DNA of 64,000 nt from Oryzias latipes (GCF_002234675.1 NC_019870.2:2081985-2145984); one strand, 5' to 3'. Positions 24,096-35,645 are shown, counted from the stretch's first letter. Numbers and translations are program-made. The notes: generated from the sequence alone by a model not told the origin.

Positions 24096-24297
24096 TCTCC
24101 ACTGTCTTCTTTTGCTCTTCAGCATGAGGATTAAACTGAAAACCCTTCATGTTATCTGTCAATCCCTCACATCTGTTGTTACTTGTAAATGAGGAGAATT
24201 ATAATAATCTGGACTAATCTAGATTATAACAAGCAAACATGTGTTGTTTTTTTGTCTTTCATGAAGCCCTTTAATACAAACGGTCATAAACTGATTC

Positions 24298-24860
24298 TTA
24301 AAGACCCATTCTGATGAAAACAGTGTTATTAAAAAGTTCTGATGATGGAGGACAAATAGAAAGAAAAATAAGATCAAAACTGTATTTTTGGCTATTTGTT
24401 TATTCAAATCATGAATCAGGAGGAGACGAAAAATGGCAGTTTAAAAAAAAATCATATTTGTGACATAATAGACATGCTGGGCGGGGCCACAAGCTCCCGG
24501 CTCCGCCCCTTTCTGATCATCCACTGGCGGACAAACAGATCCATGAACGTCTTTGTTTGGAATCTGGATCAGAACCGGACGGCTGGATGGCTACGATGTT
24601 TGGTTGCACCGCTGATTGTTGGGGGTGTGAGGGGTTGTAGGCTAGTGGGAGGGCGTTTAAACAGATGGATGATGGGAAATGTGGGTGGACTTACTCCACG
24701 CCAACAGTTCTGCCCTCAGAGGGGAATTTCTGATAAACTCCTGCCGCTCTGCAGAAACTATGTCCTAGAAAACGACACAGGTTTTTAGATTTTTTTAAAT
24801 GAAAAGACCACTGGGAACGCTTTGAAATTAGTTAAAAAGATAACCGGAGAGGGTCTTTAA
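24298..24860 (+). mobile_element. MITE with TTAAAGACCC termini, full-length copy
   Basis: Left end TTAAAGACCC (24298-24307) and right end GGGTCTTTAA (24851-24860) are perfect 10-bp inverted repeats enclosing 563 bp. The interior shares long blocks with 54599-55220 and shorter blocks with 26853-27215, 16850-17145, 55325-55510 and 58405-58560, for example 'acaaacagatccatgaacgt' and 'gcagaaactatgtcctagaa'. There is no transposase frame. The target duplication is not clear, so the superfamily is left open. Confidence 0.65.
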
Positions 24861-26852
24861 CTTCCTGTGAGGATTCTGCCGTTTCTCAGGTTAACTGAAG
24901 TTGAAGATTTTTGAAAAGTTTTGTCTTTCTACAGACTTTATTTGAAGATGTAGAGAAAACTTTTTGATGGAATATATACTTCTTGTCCTTTTTTTTCTAC
25001 TTGAGGTACTGTTGGTCCTGAACCGGAACATCATCACGCTAGAGAAGAGTTCACCCTTGATGAACGCCGCCGCAGTAAACAGAACAGATCCGGTCGCTTT
25101 TCGGTGGTGAACCAAAGGAGGGTGATTATTCAGGGATTATGGCAGATTAAATCTGGATTATGTCACCTCTGCTGTGATGATTTCCTCGTATGAAGATGGA
25201 TTATTCGGCGTGTGATACATGCAGATTAGGTGTGGACTAATCCCGCCGTGTCATCTAACTCCCTCTGCGTGTTCTGGCGCTCTAAATTCTAATTTATTAC
25301 ATTTAACTTTAACAAAAACTCAAATGCAGTCAAGGATTATTTTTGTGCTCTGTAAATAAAATTATGAGCCAGTTCAGATGTTTTAGAAATTTCTGAATGA
25401 TTTACAGAGTCACATGTTCAACTTTCTTAAAAAGTTTTTGCTAGTTGAAACAGAGAAAAGCGGTAGATGTTTGGGACTTTTGTCTGGAGCGGATTGATAT
25501 AATTTTGGTAATTCAGTCAAGATTTTATTCCCTTTGGACTAATTTACCAAAACAAGGTGAGTTAATAGAACATAGGATAATTCTGAACTGTTTTTTTTTC
25601 TTAAAAAGACAACACGCCCATGTTGGTTCTCATTCGTTCAGGTGACGTCTTGAAGTCAAGTCATGACGTCAGTAGGGTGACCTGCGACACACGTGTGTGT
25701 CACTTGTTTCACGATTAGCAACAACTTAAGTTTTCCACATCTCTCCGCTTGGAGCGCCAAATGTAAGCGGGAGGCAGAAGACTTGTTTAAACACAGCTTG
25801 ACACCAACAGTTTATTTGAATACGTTCTTATCGATTCTTGGACATTAAATGGCTCAGACCCACAAGCATGGTACGATTCTTGATGATGGATTTCTGAATC
25901 CTTTGAGCCGGGTAGCCGTTCTGCTCACACTGATGCTTCACGGTCACAAAGGCAGGAACTCACGGACCTTTGCTCTCTCCAGCATCTCCACATGGCTGCT
26001 CAAACCGTCTTCATGCAAAGGTTTGCAGAAGATCAGATTATAATCTGAGCGCTGATGTTTTGAAAAGTCTCCGGGTTGATTGAAAGAGCGGAGAGGGCGC
26101 CAGGTCACATGGCGGCTGTGATGTCGTCACTGACCGCAGATCTGGAGATGGCTGAAAGTCCTCTGGGCTCACAGGAAATGGAGCTGTTGTCTAGGAATTT
26201 GAGCTGCCTGTACGAGCGCTTCCTCTCTCCTGTTTACAAGACGTTGATTATGTAAGCCGCCGCTAACACACAGACGCACACAAACACACACAAGCACTGC
26301 AGCCTCTTGGTTGAACCGGCGCTCAGGTCCAGGCGGTTTCTTCCATTTTTCTGCAGGACTCGAAAGAAGGAAAAAAGTGTTCTGAGAGCGAGATGTTTGT
26401 CATTTCTTAGAGCAGGGAAGCTGTGATATTTGTGGTTGCAGCGCCGGACGGATGCGCACAGCTGTTGCAGCCTCTGCAGACGCCGTGGCACAAAGAAGGA
26501 TTCCAATTGTTGACCCGTGATGAGCTCTGCTTCATGTGACGTGTCTTCTCTCTGTGGGTTCATGCAGACGCAGGTTTCTTTTACATCTCTAGGTTTATTT
26601 GAGTTTGAGGAGCATTTTCAGCTCCATGAGTCCAGACGAAGCTTCTGAGGAACGGGGGCGGGGGGGCTCACTTCCTTACCATAACCTCCATGCAGACGAT
26701 GGTCCATAAAAAACACAGCGTTGTTTTAATGTTGGAGGCTGATGAGCATCAGCAGAAGTTCTCTCCATCTCAAAGTAAATATTTTGACCTTACTTTTTCC
26801 TATAACAACCTGTGATTAGTGTTGCCCCGCCCACAAAGTTGGGCTGAAAGCT
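24861..26852. other. Crystallin spacer, no gene recognised
   Basis: Mostly unique AT-rich DNA. The short frames (for example 25849-26043 and 26234-26563) have no recognisable similarity. Confidence 0.35.
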
Positions 26853-27215
26853 TCAAAGACCCACTTAGATGAAAAGTGTTTTTTGAAATGTTCTTGAAGC
26901 ATTTTTCTGATGAAGAAGGAAAGCTCAAAACTGCTTTTCTGTGTTTCTTGATTTAAATTATTGTGAATCAAGAGCAGATGAAAAAGTGCACTTTAAAAAT
27001 GATCGTATTTGAAGCTCTTGTAGACTCTTGTAGAGCTCTCAGAAGTGGGGGCGGGGTTACCCCACACCAACAGTCTCGCCCACAACTCAAAGGTGAATTT
27101 CTACTGAACTCCTGCCGCTCTCCAGAAACTATGTCCTAGAAAACCAGGTTTTCGGCATCATGGTAATGAAAAGAGCACTGGGAAGGCTTTGAAAATGGAT
27201 CAAAGATGATCGGAG
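26853..27215 (+). mobile_element. Partial copy of the TTAAAGACCC MITE family
   Basis: Starts 'ttcaaagacccactta' and ends near 'gatcaaagatgatcggag', with 'gcagaaactatgtcctagaa'-type internal text and 'aagagcactgggaaggcttt'. The right terminal repeat is missing. Confidence 0.55.
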
Positions 27216-27539
27216 ACATTTTGTCTTCATTGGTGAGAAGAAAATGTGCTGTAGGTTTACTTTTAAATGATTCAGATCATGGATCACTACAGTGACATCA
27301 TATGATGGGCGGAGCCATGACTTGCAATTGTCCGATTTTTTTTTTTTTACAGACCTGACATGTTTTTTTCATATTTGAAAACCTGTTCTGGAAGAAAAAA
27401 AATAAGCAAACGGTGACAATCTTCTTTGGCTTAGAGTCAGGACTTGTTAGCAGAGCTAACCCCCCATGCCTAAACTGCATGTTACTGTAAAACCCGGACT
27501 GTTTCCGTACCGACTGAGCGTGATGTCATCCGTAGAAAC

Positions 27540-27960
27540 TGGTTTACTTCAAGCTCCAACCAGATGAAGTCAATTGAGTCGCCAGTTTTTGGGGAAAACA
27601 GGGACCGCCATGTTGGAGCCATGTGTTGTCGGTAAGCAGTGATTGGTCCGAGTCGGTCTGAGTCAACGTTTCTGTGGCAACCACTCTCACCAATCAGGAG
27701 TGAGCTTGCTGGAAGGCCACACCTCTAGCACTTGAAAGCAGGCTACGCAAAGGCATCTGATTGGACAGTTTAAAACTTGAACTACAGACAAATATGTCGA
27801 TTACCAAGAACATGATACATAAAACGTATCAGAGCCAGAATGGTTCTTCTCACCAATAAGAATACTGAGTTACAGCGGTTTATTTCTCTACAGAAGTCTA
27901 CGGGATTATGGCTTCTTGGAGCCACTTCCTGTTTAGAACGTCAGGGGGGAGGAGTCACTC
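27540..27960 (+). repeat. Dispersed repeat shared with 63025-63440
   Basis: Both copies share 'gtcggtctgagtc', 'ctgtggcaa', 'cttg-tggaaggccac', 'gaaagcaggct', 'tctgattgg' and 'tctctacagaagtctacggg' in the same order and spacing over about 400 bp. Non-coding and unnamed. Confidence 0.6.
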
Positions 27961-28058
27961 AGTCTGGTTCTCTTATACATTGGATCTATTGAAGTTCTTA
28001 TTCAACAACAGCTGGAGTCAAGCCCGTCTGAGTATATTCTATATTATTTATCTTGTAA

Positions 28059-28262
28059 CCCTTGTGCTATCCTAGGCACTTTGACATTGGGAGTTGGGTC
28101 ATCTAGACCCACTAGACAGTGCTCTGAACCTTTTTTCTTCAATGATTTGTGATCTTCACTAGTGTCCATGGATTACATGAAATCTTTCCACCTTTATCCA
28201 CCTTTGTCATGGTAGGGAGAACACGGCAATGTAAGGGGGGGTCATCTAAGATAGCACAAGGG
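28059..28262. mobile_element. piggyBac-like MITE, copy B
   Basis: A 204-bp element with CCCTTGTGCTATC at the left end and GATAGCACAAGGG at the right, perfect 13-bp inverted repeats. Flanks are GTAA (left) and TTGA (right), each one change from TTAA. The interior matches copies A (5411) and C (29514). Confidence 0.75.
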
Positions 28263-28396
28263 TTGATCAAACTTTATTAGCTTTTGCCCCGCCCCACATG
28301 GTTAGTTTGATATTCTCAGAACACGCAAGCATGAGTTTACCTTGGGAGAGGCCTTGTCAGCAGTTCACAGCTCAAAAATCCGCCTTTATTTAAGCA

Positions 28397-30200
28397 TTGT
28401 TTTTTTGTAATTGTACTTTATTATCTTTTCAAGAAAAGAACACAACACAAAACAGCACAGCAGATGTCTAACTAGTAAAAGATGCACACAAAATCTACGT
28501 CCCAATAACATGTTGGGATGTTTTCTTAAAGCACTAACTAAATACTTTGAAATACAAAATGTGAGCCTCCTTTACAAAGTATTTACAAAGTATATCAGCT
28601 ATTTCTCAAGGAAGGTGATCCAGATCAGCCCACCACGTCTTGTAGAAAATGTCGGAGTTACCTTTTAATGGGGCACTGAGGCGTTCCATTGGAAAAACCT
28701 TAAAAGTCTCTCTGTACCATTGTGTAATGGATGGAGGTTGCACTTGTGTCCATTGTAGTAGTATATATCTCCTAGCCAGGAGTAAAAGTTTTTGGAACAG
28801 CCTCATCTGTCCAGGTAACACAGGCAACCTCCCCGACTGGCCAAAAAGGAACAAAATAGGGTTTGGGGCAAAAGATCCATGAAAAATTGAGCGGAGCTCC
28901 GATGCTACATATTGCAGAAATCTGGAGATCAACTGACACTGGAGAACACGGTGCTAGTAAGTTCCTACAGTGTGTCTACACTTTATACAGAGAGCTGAGT
29001 GCTGTGGTTGAATCCTATGTAAAACCTGTGGAATATATTGAGTCCTGGAGAAAAGTCGATATTGGTTTTCCCTGAGTTTGTAACATGTTTTTGTTTTTTT
29101 GCAGTTGTAAAAGCATTTGACCAAGTTTCCACATCAAGTTCAATCCCCAAATCTGCCTTCCAACGATGCTTAGATTTCTCACTTGTGAGAGGGTTCAATG
29201 CCATTAATTGAGCATAACAGAGATATAGAGTAATGTCTTCTTGGAGATGGCATTTTCATTGAATTTGAGAAGAAAAATTTCTACTGAATGTAAGATTGGT
29301 TGGTCACCCTTGAAAAGAGGGGTCAGTCTGAACAAAGTGTCTCACCCGGAGGAAATCTAACAAATCTTGGTGGGATGTTCTGAATCTGCCTTGAATTAGC
29401 CCAAAAGACAGAAAATATCCTTTTTCGAAAAGGTTTTACATGTTTTAATCCCTTATCATGCCATTTGTTAAATGTCCCAAAGTCTAAGCCCGGGGAGAAG
29501 GCTACGCTTTTAACCCTTGTGCTATCCTAGGCACTTTAACATTGGGAGTTGGGTCATCTAGACCCACAAGACAGTGCACTGAACCTTTTTCTTCAATAAA
29601 TTGTGTTCCTCACTGGTGTCCATGGATTACATGTAATCTTTCCACCTTTATCCACCTTTGTCATGGTAGGGAGAACACGTCAATGGTGATCTTGACCCCA
29701 TAGGATAGCACAAGGGTTAATAAGTGAGTGATCAGTGACCTGGGGAGGTCGAACCACCGTCAAGACTTCAAAACCATCTTAAAGTTTAACTTATACATCT
29801 CTGAGGTGTTTGCAGATATCCTTGAACCTGAGCATGAAAAGCCTTCATATGACGACCTAAAAGGAAAATTAGCAGGAGGGTCCCTTCCCTCCCTGTGGCT
29901 CCCCAGTGGAAAGGTTACCCGGAAATTTGGCTGAATTGCTTAATAATATGAAGTAGAATTGGAATAGATGTCTCTGCTTTTGATATAAATAACACATCAT
30001 TTGCATAAAGGGAAATTTTCTTATTCAGTGTTATTCTTTGATACGGGCGTATATGGGAAGTGGCGAGATAACCGCCGAAAAACCCAACAGGCAAAAGTGG
30101 GCGGAGCAAACGGAAAACCATGGCATAGAACATGTCATGTCTGTTAGTAAAAGTGTTTTCCATCTTTTTCTGAGCAGCCTCAGTTATGGCATCTGTAATT
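28397..30200 (-). mobile_element. L1-like LINE remnant, 5'-truncated and decayed
   Basis: On the minus strand, separated frames line up in order with the reverse transcriptase and C-terminal region of vertebrate L1/Tx1-type LINEs. First comes an RT block with ISLYANDVLFIS (YADD-box position, second Asp-site residue changed to Asn; 29996-30007). Then FDLPRSLIT near 29740, a segment FLRVRHFVQTDPSF near 29340, then ETWSNAF and NIFHRFYIGFNHS in the frame at 28983-29204, and finally a C-terminal block with ITQWYRETFKVFPMERLSAP and FYKTWW in the frame at 28606-28932. Stops and frameshifts interrupt it throughout. A piggyBac-like MITE sits inside it (29514-29716). The remnant is non-functional. The clade assignment is from pattern recognition only. 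Confidence 0.7.
29514..29716. mobile_element. piggyBac-like MITE, copy C, intact, nested in the LINE
   Basis: Best-preserved copy: 203 bp, flanked by perfect TTAA on both sides (29510-29513 and 29717-29720). The left terminus is CCCTTGTGCTATCCTA and the right, reversed, is CCCTTGTGCTATCCTA, a 16-bp perfect inverted repeat. No coding capacity. It would depend on a piggyBac-type transposase supplied from elsewhere. Confidence 0.85.
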
Positions 30201-30521
30201 AGGGGGTGGAGTCTAGCTTTGACCCGCCCCTTTTTGGAGTGAGGGTTTTTCTAATAGAGGAAAACTGAATCTAAAAATGTCAGATTCTGAGATGTGATGC
30301 TTTTGTTTCCGTGTTCTGATGTTTTCAGGACGGCGGTGTTTTCCCGAGTGGTTGGGAGCTGGCGCCTCCCCCTCTCTCTCTTATATTCCCCTGTGCCCCC
30401 CACCCCGGTGATAATGTGGTGTCTGCACTTCTGCCCCTCCACAGATTAACACTGCTTTTGTCGGTGGGTGGGTGGGGAGGGTGGGGGGGGGCAAAGATAG
30501 AAAAAAAAGGCCCCTCCCTGC

Positions 30522-30633
30522 TGCTGAGCCGGGGCTTTCAGCGTGGCCCCCTGCCAGGGGAGGCTTTAAAAGGGTGGGGGCGCGTGGCTCCTCTCACTCT
30601 CACGGCAGGACAACCTGAGGGCATCAATGCGAG
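30522..30633 (+). promoter_or_regulatory. cryba4 promoter and 5' exon
   Basis: A TATA-like TTTAAAAG lies at 30565-30572, so transcription should start near 30595-30600. About 40 bp upstream is TGCTGAGC (30522-30529), which fits a Maf half-site (TGCTGA). Exon 1 ends at 30633 with GAG before gtgagt. It contains an ATG at 30627 in frame with the main start; see the finding on alternative initiation. Confidence 0.65.
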
Positions 30634-31005
30634 GTGAGTCCCCGTCCCTCGGCCGGACAGCAACCGGGGTAGAGCCGCCCCCCCCCTCAGCACTTACATA
30701 CCTTTAGTCGAATGCACCCTCCCCACTTACATCCCCCCCAAACAAACACCAGGACAGGAGATGGTGGAAAACTGAGATCAAGTGGACGGAAGAAGCCAAA
30801 GGAATTCTGATGGAGAGGAGTCATCTCCATGGAAACACTAAAAACGTTTTTTCGGGAATCACATCCAGGATGGTCCATTAGCCGGGGGGGCTTGCCCGCA
30901 CTGACACTTGTGGTCCAGCATGAGCTGAGCTGCTGGGCTGTTTGGGTTTTTCAGTCTTTATCTTGAGTAACGTCTAAGAGCTGCTCTCCTCTCTTCACAG
31001 ACAAC

Positions 31006-31537
31006 ATGACTCACCACTGCACCAAGTTCTCTGGCCACTGGAAGGTGAGTGTCCCGGGCCGCCGCCAGACCCGAACCCGGGCGGCCTTCAGCACCTGACT
31101 CTCCCCTCTGCCTCCACAGATCATCGTCTACGATGAGGAGTGCTTCCAGGGCCGCCACCACGAGTTCACCTCCGAGTGCTGCAACGTGATGGAGTTCGGC
31201 TTTGAGACGGTGCGCTCCCTGAGGGTGGAGAGCGGCGCGTGAGTCCATCCGCACACGGTAGTGCTCGGGTCGGGTCTGGCCGCGGCCCCTTTTCCCTAAC
31301 TCCTCTGTCCCTGCTTTTGTCCCAGCTGGGTGGGCTATGAGCACGCCTCCTACCAGGGGCAGCAGTTTATCCTGGAGAGGGGGGAGTACCCCCAGTGTAA
31401 TGCCTTTGGGGGCAGCAACGCCTACCACATCGAGAGGATGACCTCCTTCAGACCCATCGCCTGTGCCGTGAGTCCCTCCCCCTCAGGAAGTGACACGACT
31501 TTACTCGTTCAGAACCCGTCAGACCGGATCTTTTGCT

Positions 31538-31577
<40 letters not shown>

Positions 31578-31961
31578 TAGAACCACAGAGAGTGTCGGAT
31601 GACTATCTACGAGCGTGAGAACTTCCTGGGCCGTAAGGGCGAGCTCAGCGACGATTACCCCTCCCTCCAGGCCATGGGATGGTGCAACAACGAAGTCGGC
31701 TCACTCAGGATCCAGTCTGGAGCGTGAGTGCCCCCCCCCCCCCCCCACCTCCACCCAGCTCCTCTCCATCCACCCCCTGCCTCCTCCTCTGACTTTCCCT
31801 CCTCTCTTTTCAGATTTGTGTGCTACCAGTACCCCGGTTACCGTGGATACCAGTATATCATGGAGTGCGACCGTCACTGTGGGGAGTACAAACACTTCAG
31901 GGAGTTCGGGTCCCACTGCCAGACCCCTCAGATCCAGTCCATCCGCCGCATTCAGCAGTAA
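31006..31961 (+). CDS. cryba4: Beta-crystallin A4
   Basis: Structural lens protein, 196 aa, the same length as human beta-A4. Coding exons: 31006-31044, 31120-31238, 31326-31467, 31581-31723, 31814-31961. The 13-residue N-terminal arm ([13 protein letters not shown]) is followed by four Greek keys, one per exon: [19 protein letters not shown] (key 1), [20 protein letters not shown] (key 2), [20 protein letters not shown] (key 3) and [18 protein letters not shown] (key 4), ending SIRRIQQ exactly as in the mammalian protein. Introns are 75-113 nt after the first. I start at 31006, the methionine that aligns with mammalian beta-A4; an in-frame ATG in exon 1 could add four residues. The gene is divergent from crybb1 across an 8-kb transposon-filled spacer. 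Several surface Cys residues are expected for a fish crystallin. Confidence 0.95.
31543..31576 (+). repeat. 34-nt C homopolymer at a splice acceptor
   Basis: Uninterrupted C run ending four bases before cryba4 exon 5; only GTAG separates it from the exon. It occupies the place of the polypyrimidine tract. Confidence 0.9.
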
Positions 31962-32028
31962 CGGCTGACCCAGAACCCGTTCTCCCCTGTGACCCTTCAC
32001 CCCCGCCCGCCGCTGCCACCCAGTGCTG

Positions 32029-32034
32029 AATAAA
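32029..32034 (+). terminator. cryba4 poly(A) signal
   Basis: AATAAA 68 nt after the stop codon, within an otherwise C-rich short 3' UTR. Confidence 0.75.
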
Positions 32035-33450
32035 CTGTTTTTCTTAAACATGACTGACCTCCACCAACATTTCTGCTTCTGTGAGGCTCCTGGATCGCTC
32101 CTGTCCGCGGGTTTCCCGCCAATAAAAATTGGGCTGAAAATAAAGAGTGAGACAAGTGGATGAGACATTCTTTTTCATGGGGGGGGTGGGGTGGGGGTGG
32201 CTCTTTCCCGTCAAATCTACGAGAAAATATCAAATACAGAAGGCAATTAGTTTATATTTGTAAAAAAAAGAAGAAGATTAAATGAATGTGTGATAAGGAA
32301 GGCGGAGTTTCGTGGAAGGCGTAAAAGTAACTGAAAAAATGTTCAGGAAAAAATAGAGTTCATACAAAATATCGTTCTAAAAGTAAAAATATGGACATTT
32401 TGAATGTTGTACTGTCAAAAGTTAACACAAATTTTCAATCAGGTTTTTTTGTTTATTTTCCAAAGGTAAAATTGAGGAAGTTCCATTTTTTTTCTGCTTA
32501 TTTTTGATTCTGATACCGAAGATCTGCGCTTAAAAGTTTCTAATTTCGCCAAAACAGCAGATTATGGGTTTTTTGACACAAAACGTCAACATTTACATTT
32601 TTACAGGAACTTTAGCTACTGATATGGATAAAACTCTAAGGCAGAAAATATTATAGAAACAAAATATATATATATACATTTATTTGCTTAAATTATGTTT
32701 ATTTAGAGATTATAACAGAATATTTAAAATACAATATAATTCTGCTCTTAATTCCAACATGAAAGCAAGAATTTTATGATCATTTGAAAACACTAAACTC
32801 TAAATAAAAATGCATTTTAGTGACCTTTGTCTGTTGAACGCCGCTGTAGCTCACGTGCATGTTGCATAGTTTTATGAGCTCACTGAATGTTCAGGTGCTT
32901 TTTGCTCCCAGTCTCCTGCCGAGAGCTTTCTCGCCATAGCTTACAGCCCCTCATGCGTCCCTAACCCGTCCAGACCATACCCTGCCTTTGCCCAACAGTA
33001 TCTGGGAGGTTAAGAAAGACGGATGAATGAATGGTTTTCAGGAATCTATGACTATACTATACAAAAAAATCTTATACAATGAAATTGGTGGATAAGAATG
33101 TTGGAAATGTTGTTTTTTGCCATTAAAAGCAGGTTTGCCTTGAGAGTGCAGTTTTTGAAGGAAGAGAGGAATATTATACTTTTAAGACATATTTTTTTAT
33201 GTGGGAATCACGTAGAGCGTGAACAAATATAGAGAAAAATACTTAATTAGTTATACTGTAAAAATGTAGGTAATTGTTAAATGTTAATTCAAAATTTGGA
33301 TACATTTGTTTACATATATGTATATGGAATTTTTTATACATATATTTTTTATAATTGGCGATGTTTTTTATTTTTGTTTCCTTCTTTTAAACGCTGCAGG
33401 CGTTCACTCAGGTGAAACTTGTTAAATATTTATCCCTAAACCAGTTTTTC
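32035..33450. other. AT-rich spacer between cryba4 and the grk3 upstream region
   Basis: Low-complexity AT-rich DNA with no recognised gene, RNA or transposon terminus. A short G run lies at about 32180. Confidence 0.4.
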
Positions 33451-33459
33451 TGCGTCTGC

Positions 33460-34740
33460 AGGCCTGCCTCTGCGGTGTTGGTGCAGTACTGCGGCCGGCC
33501 AGGCGGCGGCGCTGCGCGTCCGCCAGACTCCGCGTGCCTTTGGGTCAATCTGACAGAAACTGTTCTAACATAAATGTAGGAAGGCGCTGCTTCGTGACTG
33601 TGCAGTTTCAGGGAGGAAAACGCGAATTTCTGGTTGTGTTCTCTGCCGTTATTCGGCCAATCGTCGCGTCGTCTCGTCGAAGGTCGGAGTGAAAACCCCG
33701 AAAACGGCGGGAGTTTCTCCGTAGAGCCGCAACGCCAAGCAGGTTTTTTCGGTAGAAAACAGCCCAATGCCGCTCCGGCCCAAAGGAAGAGCCGCTCCGC
33801 GTTTTACCCGCCTCTCCCCGCCGCAGTGGGAGGAAGTCGAACCACAAAGCCAGCGGTGCCGCCGTTCTGAAGAAAAAACCCCAGAAAACACGCACGTGAA
33901 GACGGGCTCGCGCTGACCGTGAGCCGTGTTACTGCGGGAAAACGAACAGTTCGGCTGCAGGAAGCGGACATCGCCGCTCGGCAACACTCGGAGAGGCAGC
34001 CGCTCTGACTGAACCAGGACTCCCCGAACCCCGACAAGCAGGACCCATCGGGGTTCGATACCGGTTTTTATTTAATTCATATTTCTGAGGAGGGTTTGGA
34101 GGCACGGTACGGCTAACCCCCCACCAAAGACGAGCGGGAATCCGTGTCTGTTCAGTTTCTTCAGGAAAAGTTGCAGAGGCGAACCACCGCTCTTCATCTC
34201 CCTCCGCCGTCCGCGTCACAGCCGTCCCTCAGTCCGGAGCCCTGCTCTGGCTCTCCTCATGGGAAGCGCGCCCCCCTTCCTCCGTATCGAGCCCGGGACA
34301 CCCCAGCGAGAAGCCATGGATTATGTTGCCGGACGCTGCTGATGGTTTTCGGGCCTGCTGGACCGTCGAGGGCTGCTTCGCCAGAAACGCAGCGGCACTT
34401 CCCCATAAACGAGGCGGCAGCGGAGCCGCAGCCGTTAGCCTCGGCGTCCGTCAGCGCGCAGCTCAAGCCCGTCTGTCAGTGAGTGAGTGGATACGGTTGG
34501 GACCGGCGGCGGGGCGGGGGGGGGGGCATTTTAGCACTCCCGCGATTTGAAGCGGCAATAGAGGGCGCCCCCCCACATCAAAGTTTTAGGTGCAAACTGC
34601 TTCACTGTTGGTTAGCTAGTTCTGGCTAGTGCTGTTCATTTAGCTAGCTAGCGTTGTGTGGCTAACTAGCAGGCGAACCCAAATATCGACCGAGCCAGCG
34701 GGACCCGAGCCAGCCCGCGAGCGGAGGAAGCGGGATCGGG
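33460..34740. promoter_or_regulatory. CpG-rich region upstream of grk3
   Basis: Strong CpG enrichment over about 1.2 kb, 0.9-2.2 kb before the grk3 start codon, followed at 34600-34670 by repeated GCTAGC/GGCTAGT words. The overlapping frames on both strands encode no recognisable protein and arise because CpG-rich DNA has few stop codons. The simplest reading is a CpG-island promoter serving grk3, possibly with an upstream non-coding exon. No TATA box is seen. Confidence 0.45.
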
Positions 34741-35645
34741 TTCTGATTAGTTAATCCCGCCGATCTGCCCCGACTGGATTTTGGTGCCGAGACCTCCCAA
34801 GGTGTTAATCTGCATCTTTTCCGGTCTTGATGGATGCGCGGACGCGGAACACCTCAGCCTGAACAGGAAGCCTGAACCGACGTCAGGACGAACCGACCCG
34901 GAGCTCGGATTTATGTGAGACACGAGTCCAGGCTCATGCTTCACCTGAGACCTGCACGCGCTCATCTGTGCCAAAGCCCACGCGAGACATTCGCGTTATT
35001 TGATGCCTAACCGAAGACTACTAGAGGCACAAATCTGAGCCCCCCCCCCTAAAAAAAACAAAACAAACTCTTCTTTTAACCCCCCCTCTCTGACTGCTGG
35101 TTTGACACCAGCGGGACCGGACACACCGGAGGAGCCCGCCCCCCAGCCCACGATTTTTTTTACTGAAAATACTGCCTGTTTACATTTGAAGGACCCCCCC
35201 CCCCCCATCTGAAACTCATGCCAAACCGGGGACGTTTGGAATCATCTGCAGCAGGGACGCCCCCGGACACGCAGACGACCTGACAGCTGTTTTCTGGTCT
35301 GGTGAAACGAGGAAGTCGCGGCCTCAACCCCCCCCCCCCCCCCCCCCCTTCCTCCGAACGCGCCCCCTGAGACTCCCGTAGCTTTGCGTTAAATGGGATT
35401 ACAGAACCGGTGATTTTTGGGCCCGAACACCGATCGATCTCTGGATGACCCCCCCCTCTCCTCTTCTCCCCCTCCCCCTGTTCACGTGATGGTTGTTTGA
35501 GGCTCGGTTCCGGTCCTGGATGTTGGTCCGGTCTGCTGCAAGGACGCTGATTTTTCTTGGTTCCCGAAAGTAAAAGGACCCCCCCCCTCCCCCAAAAAAC
35601 AACCCCGGCTGTTTGGACCCCCCCCCCCCCCCTGTGAGTGGAAAG
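34741..35645 (+). other. Probable grk3 5' leader, C-rich
   Basis: Contains C runs at 35041-35049, 35194-35205, 35328-35348, 35580-35586 and 35619-35632, immediately upstream of the grk3 ATG. It has no reading frame of its own that I recognise. How much is transcribed is unknown. Confidence 0.4.

Noticed and set aside
33634-34482. Several overlapping 70-112 codon frames in the CpG-rich region
   Set aside because: Overlapping frames on both strands with Arg/Pro/Ser-rich text are expected from CpG-rich DNA. None has a known motif.
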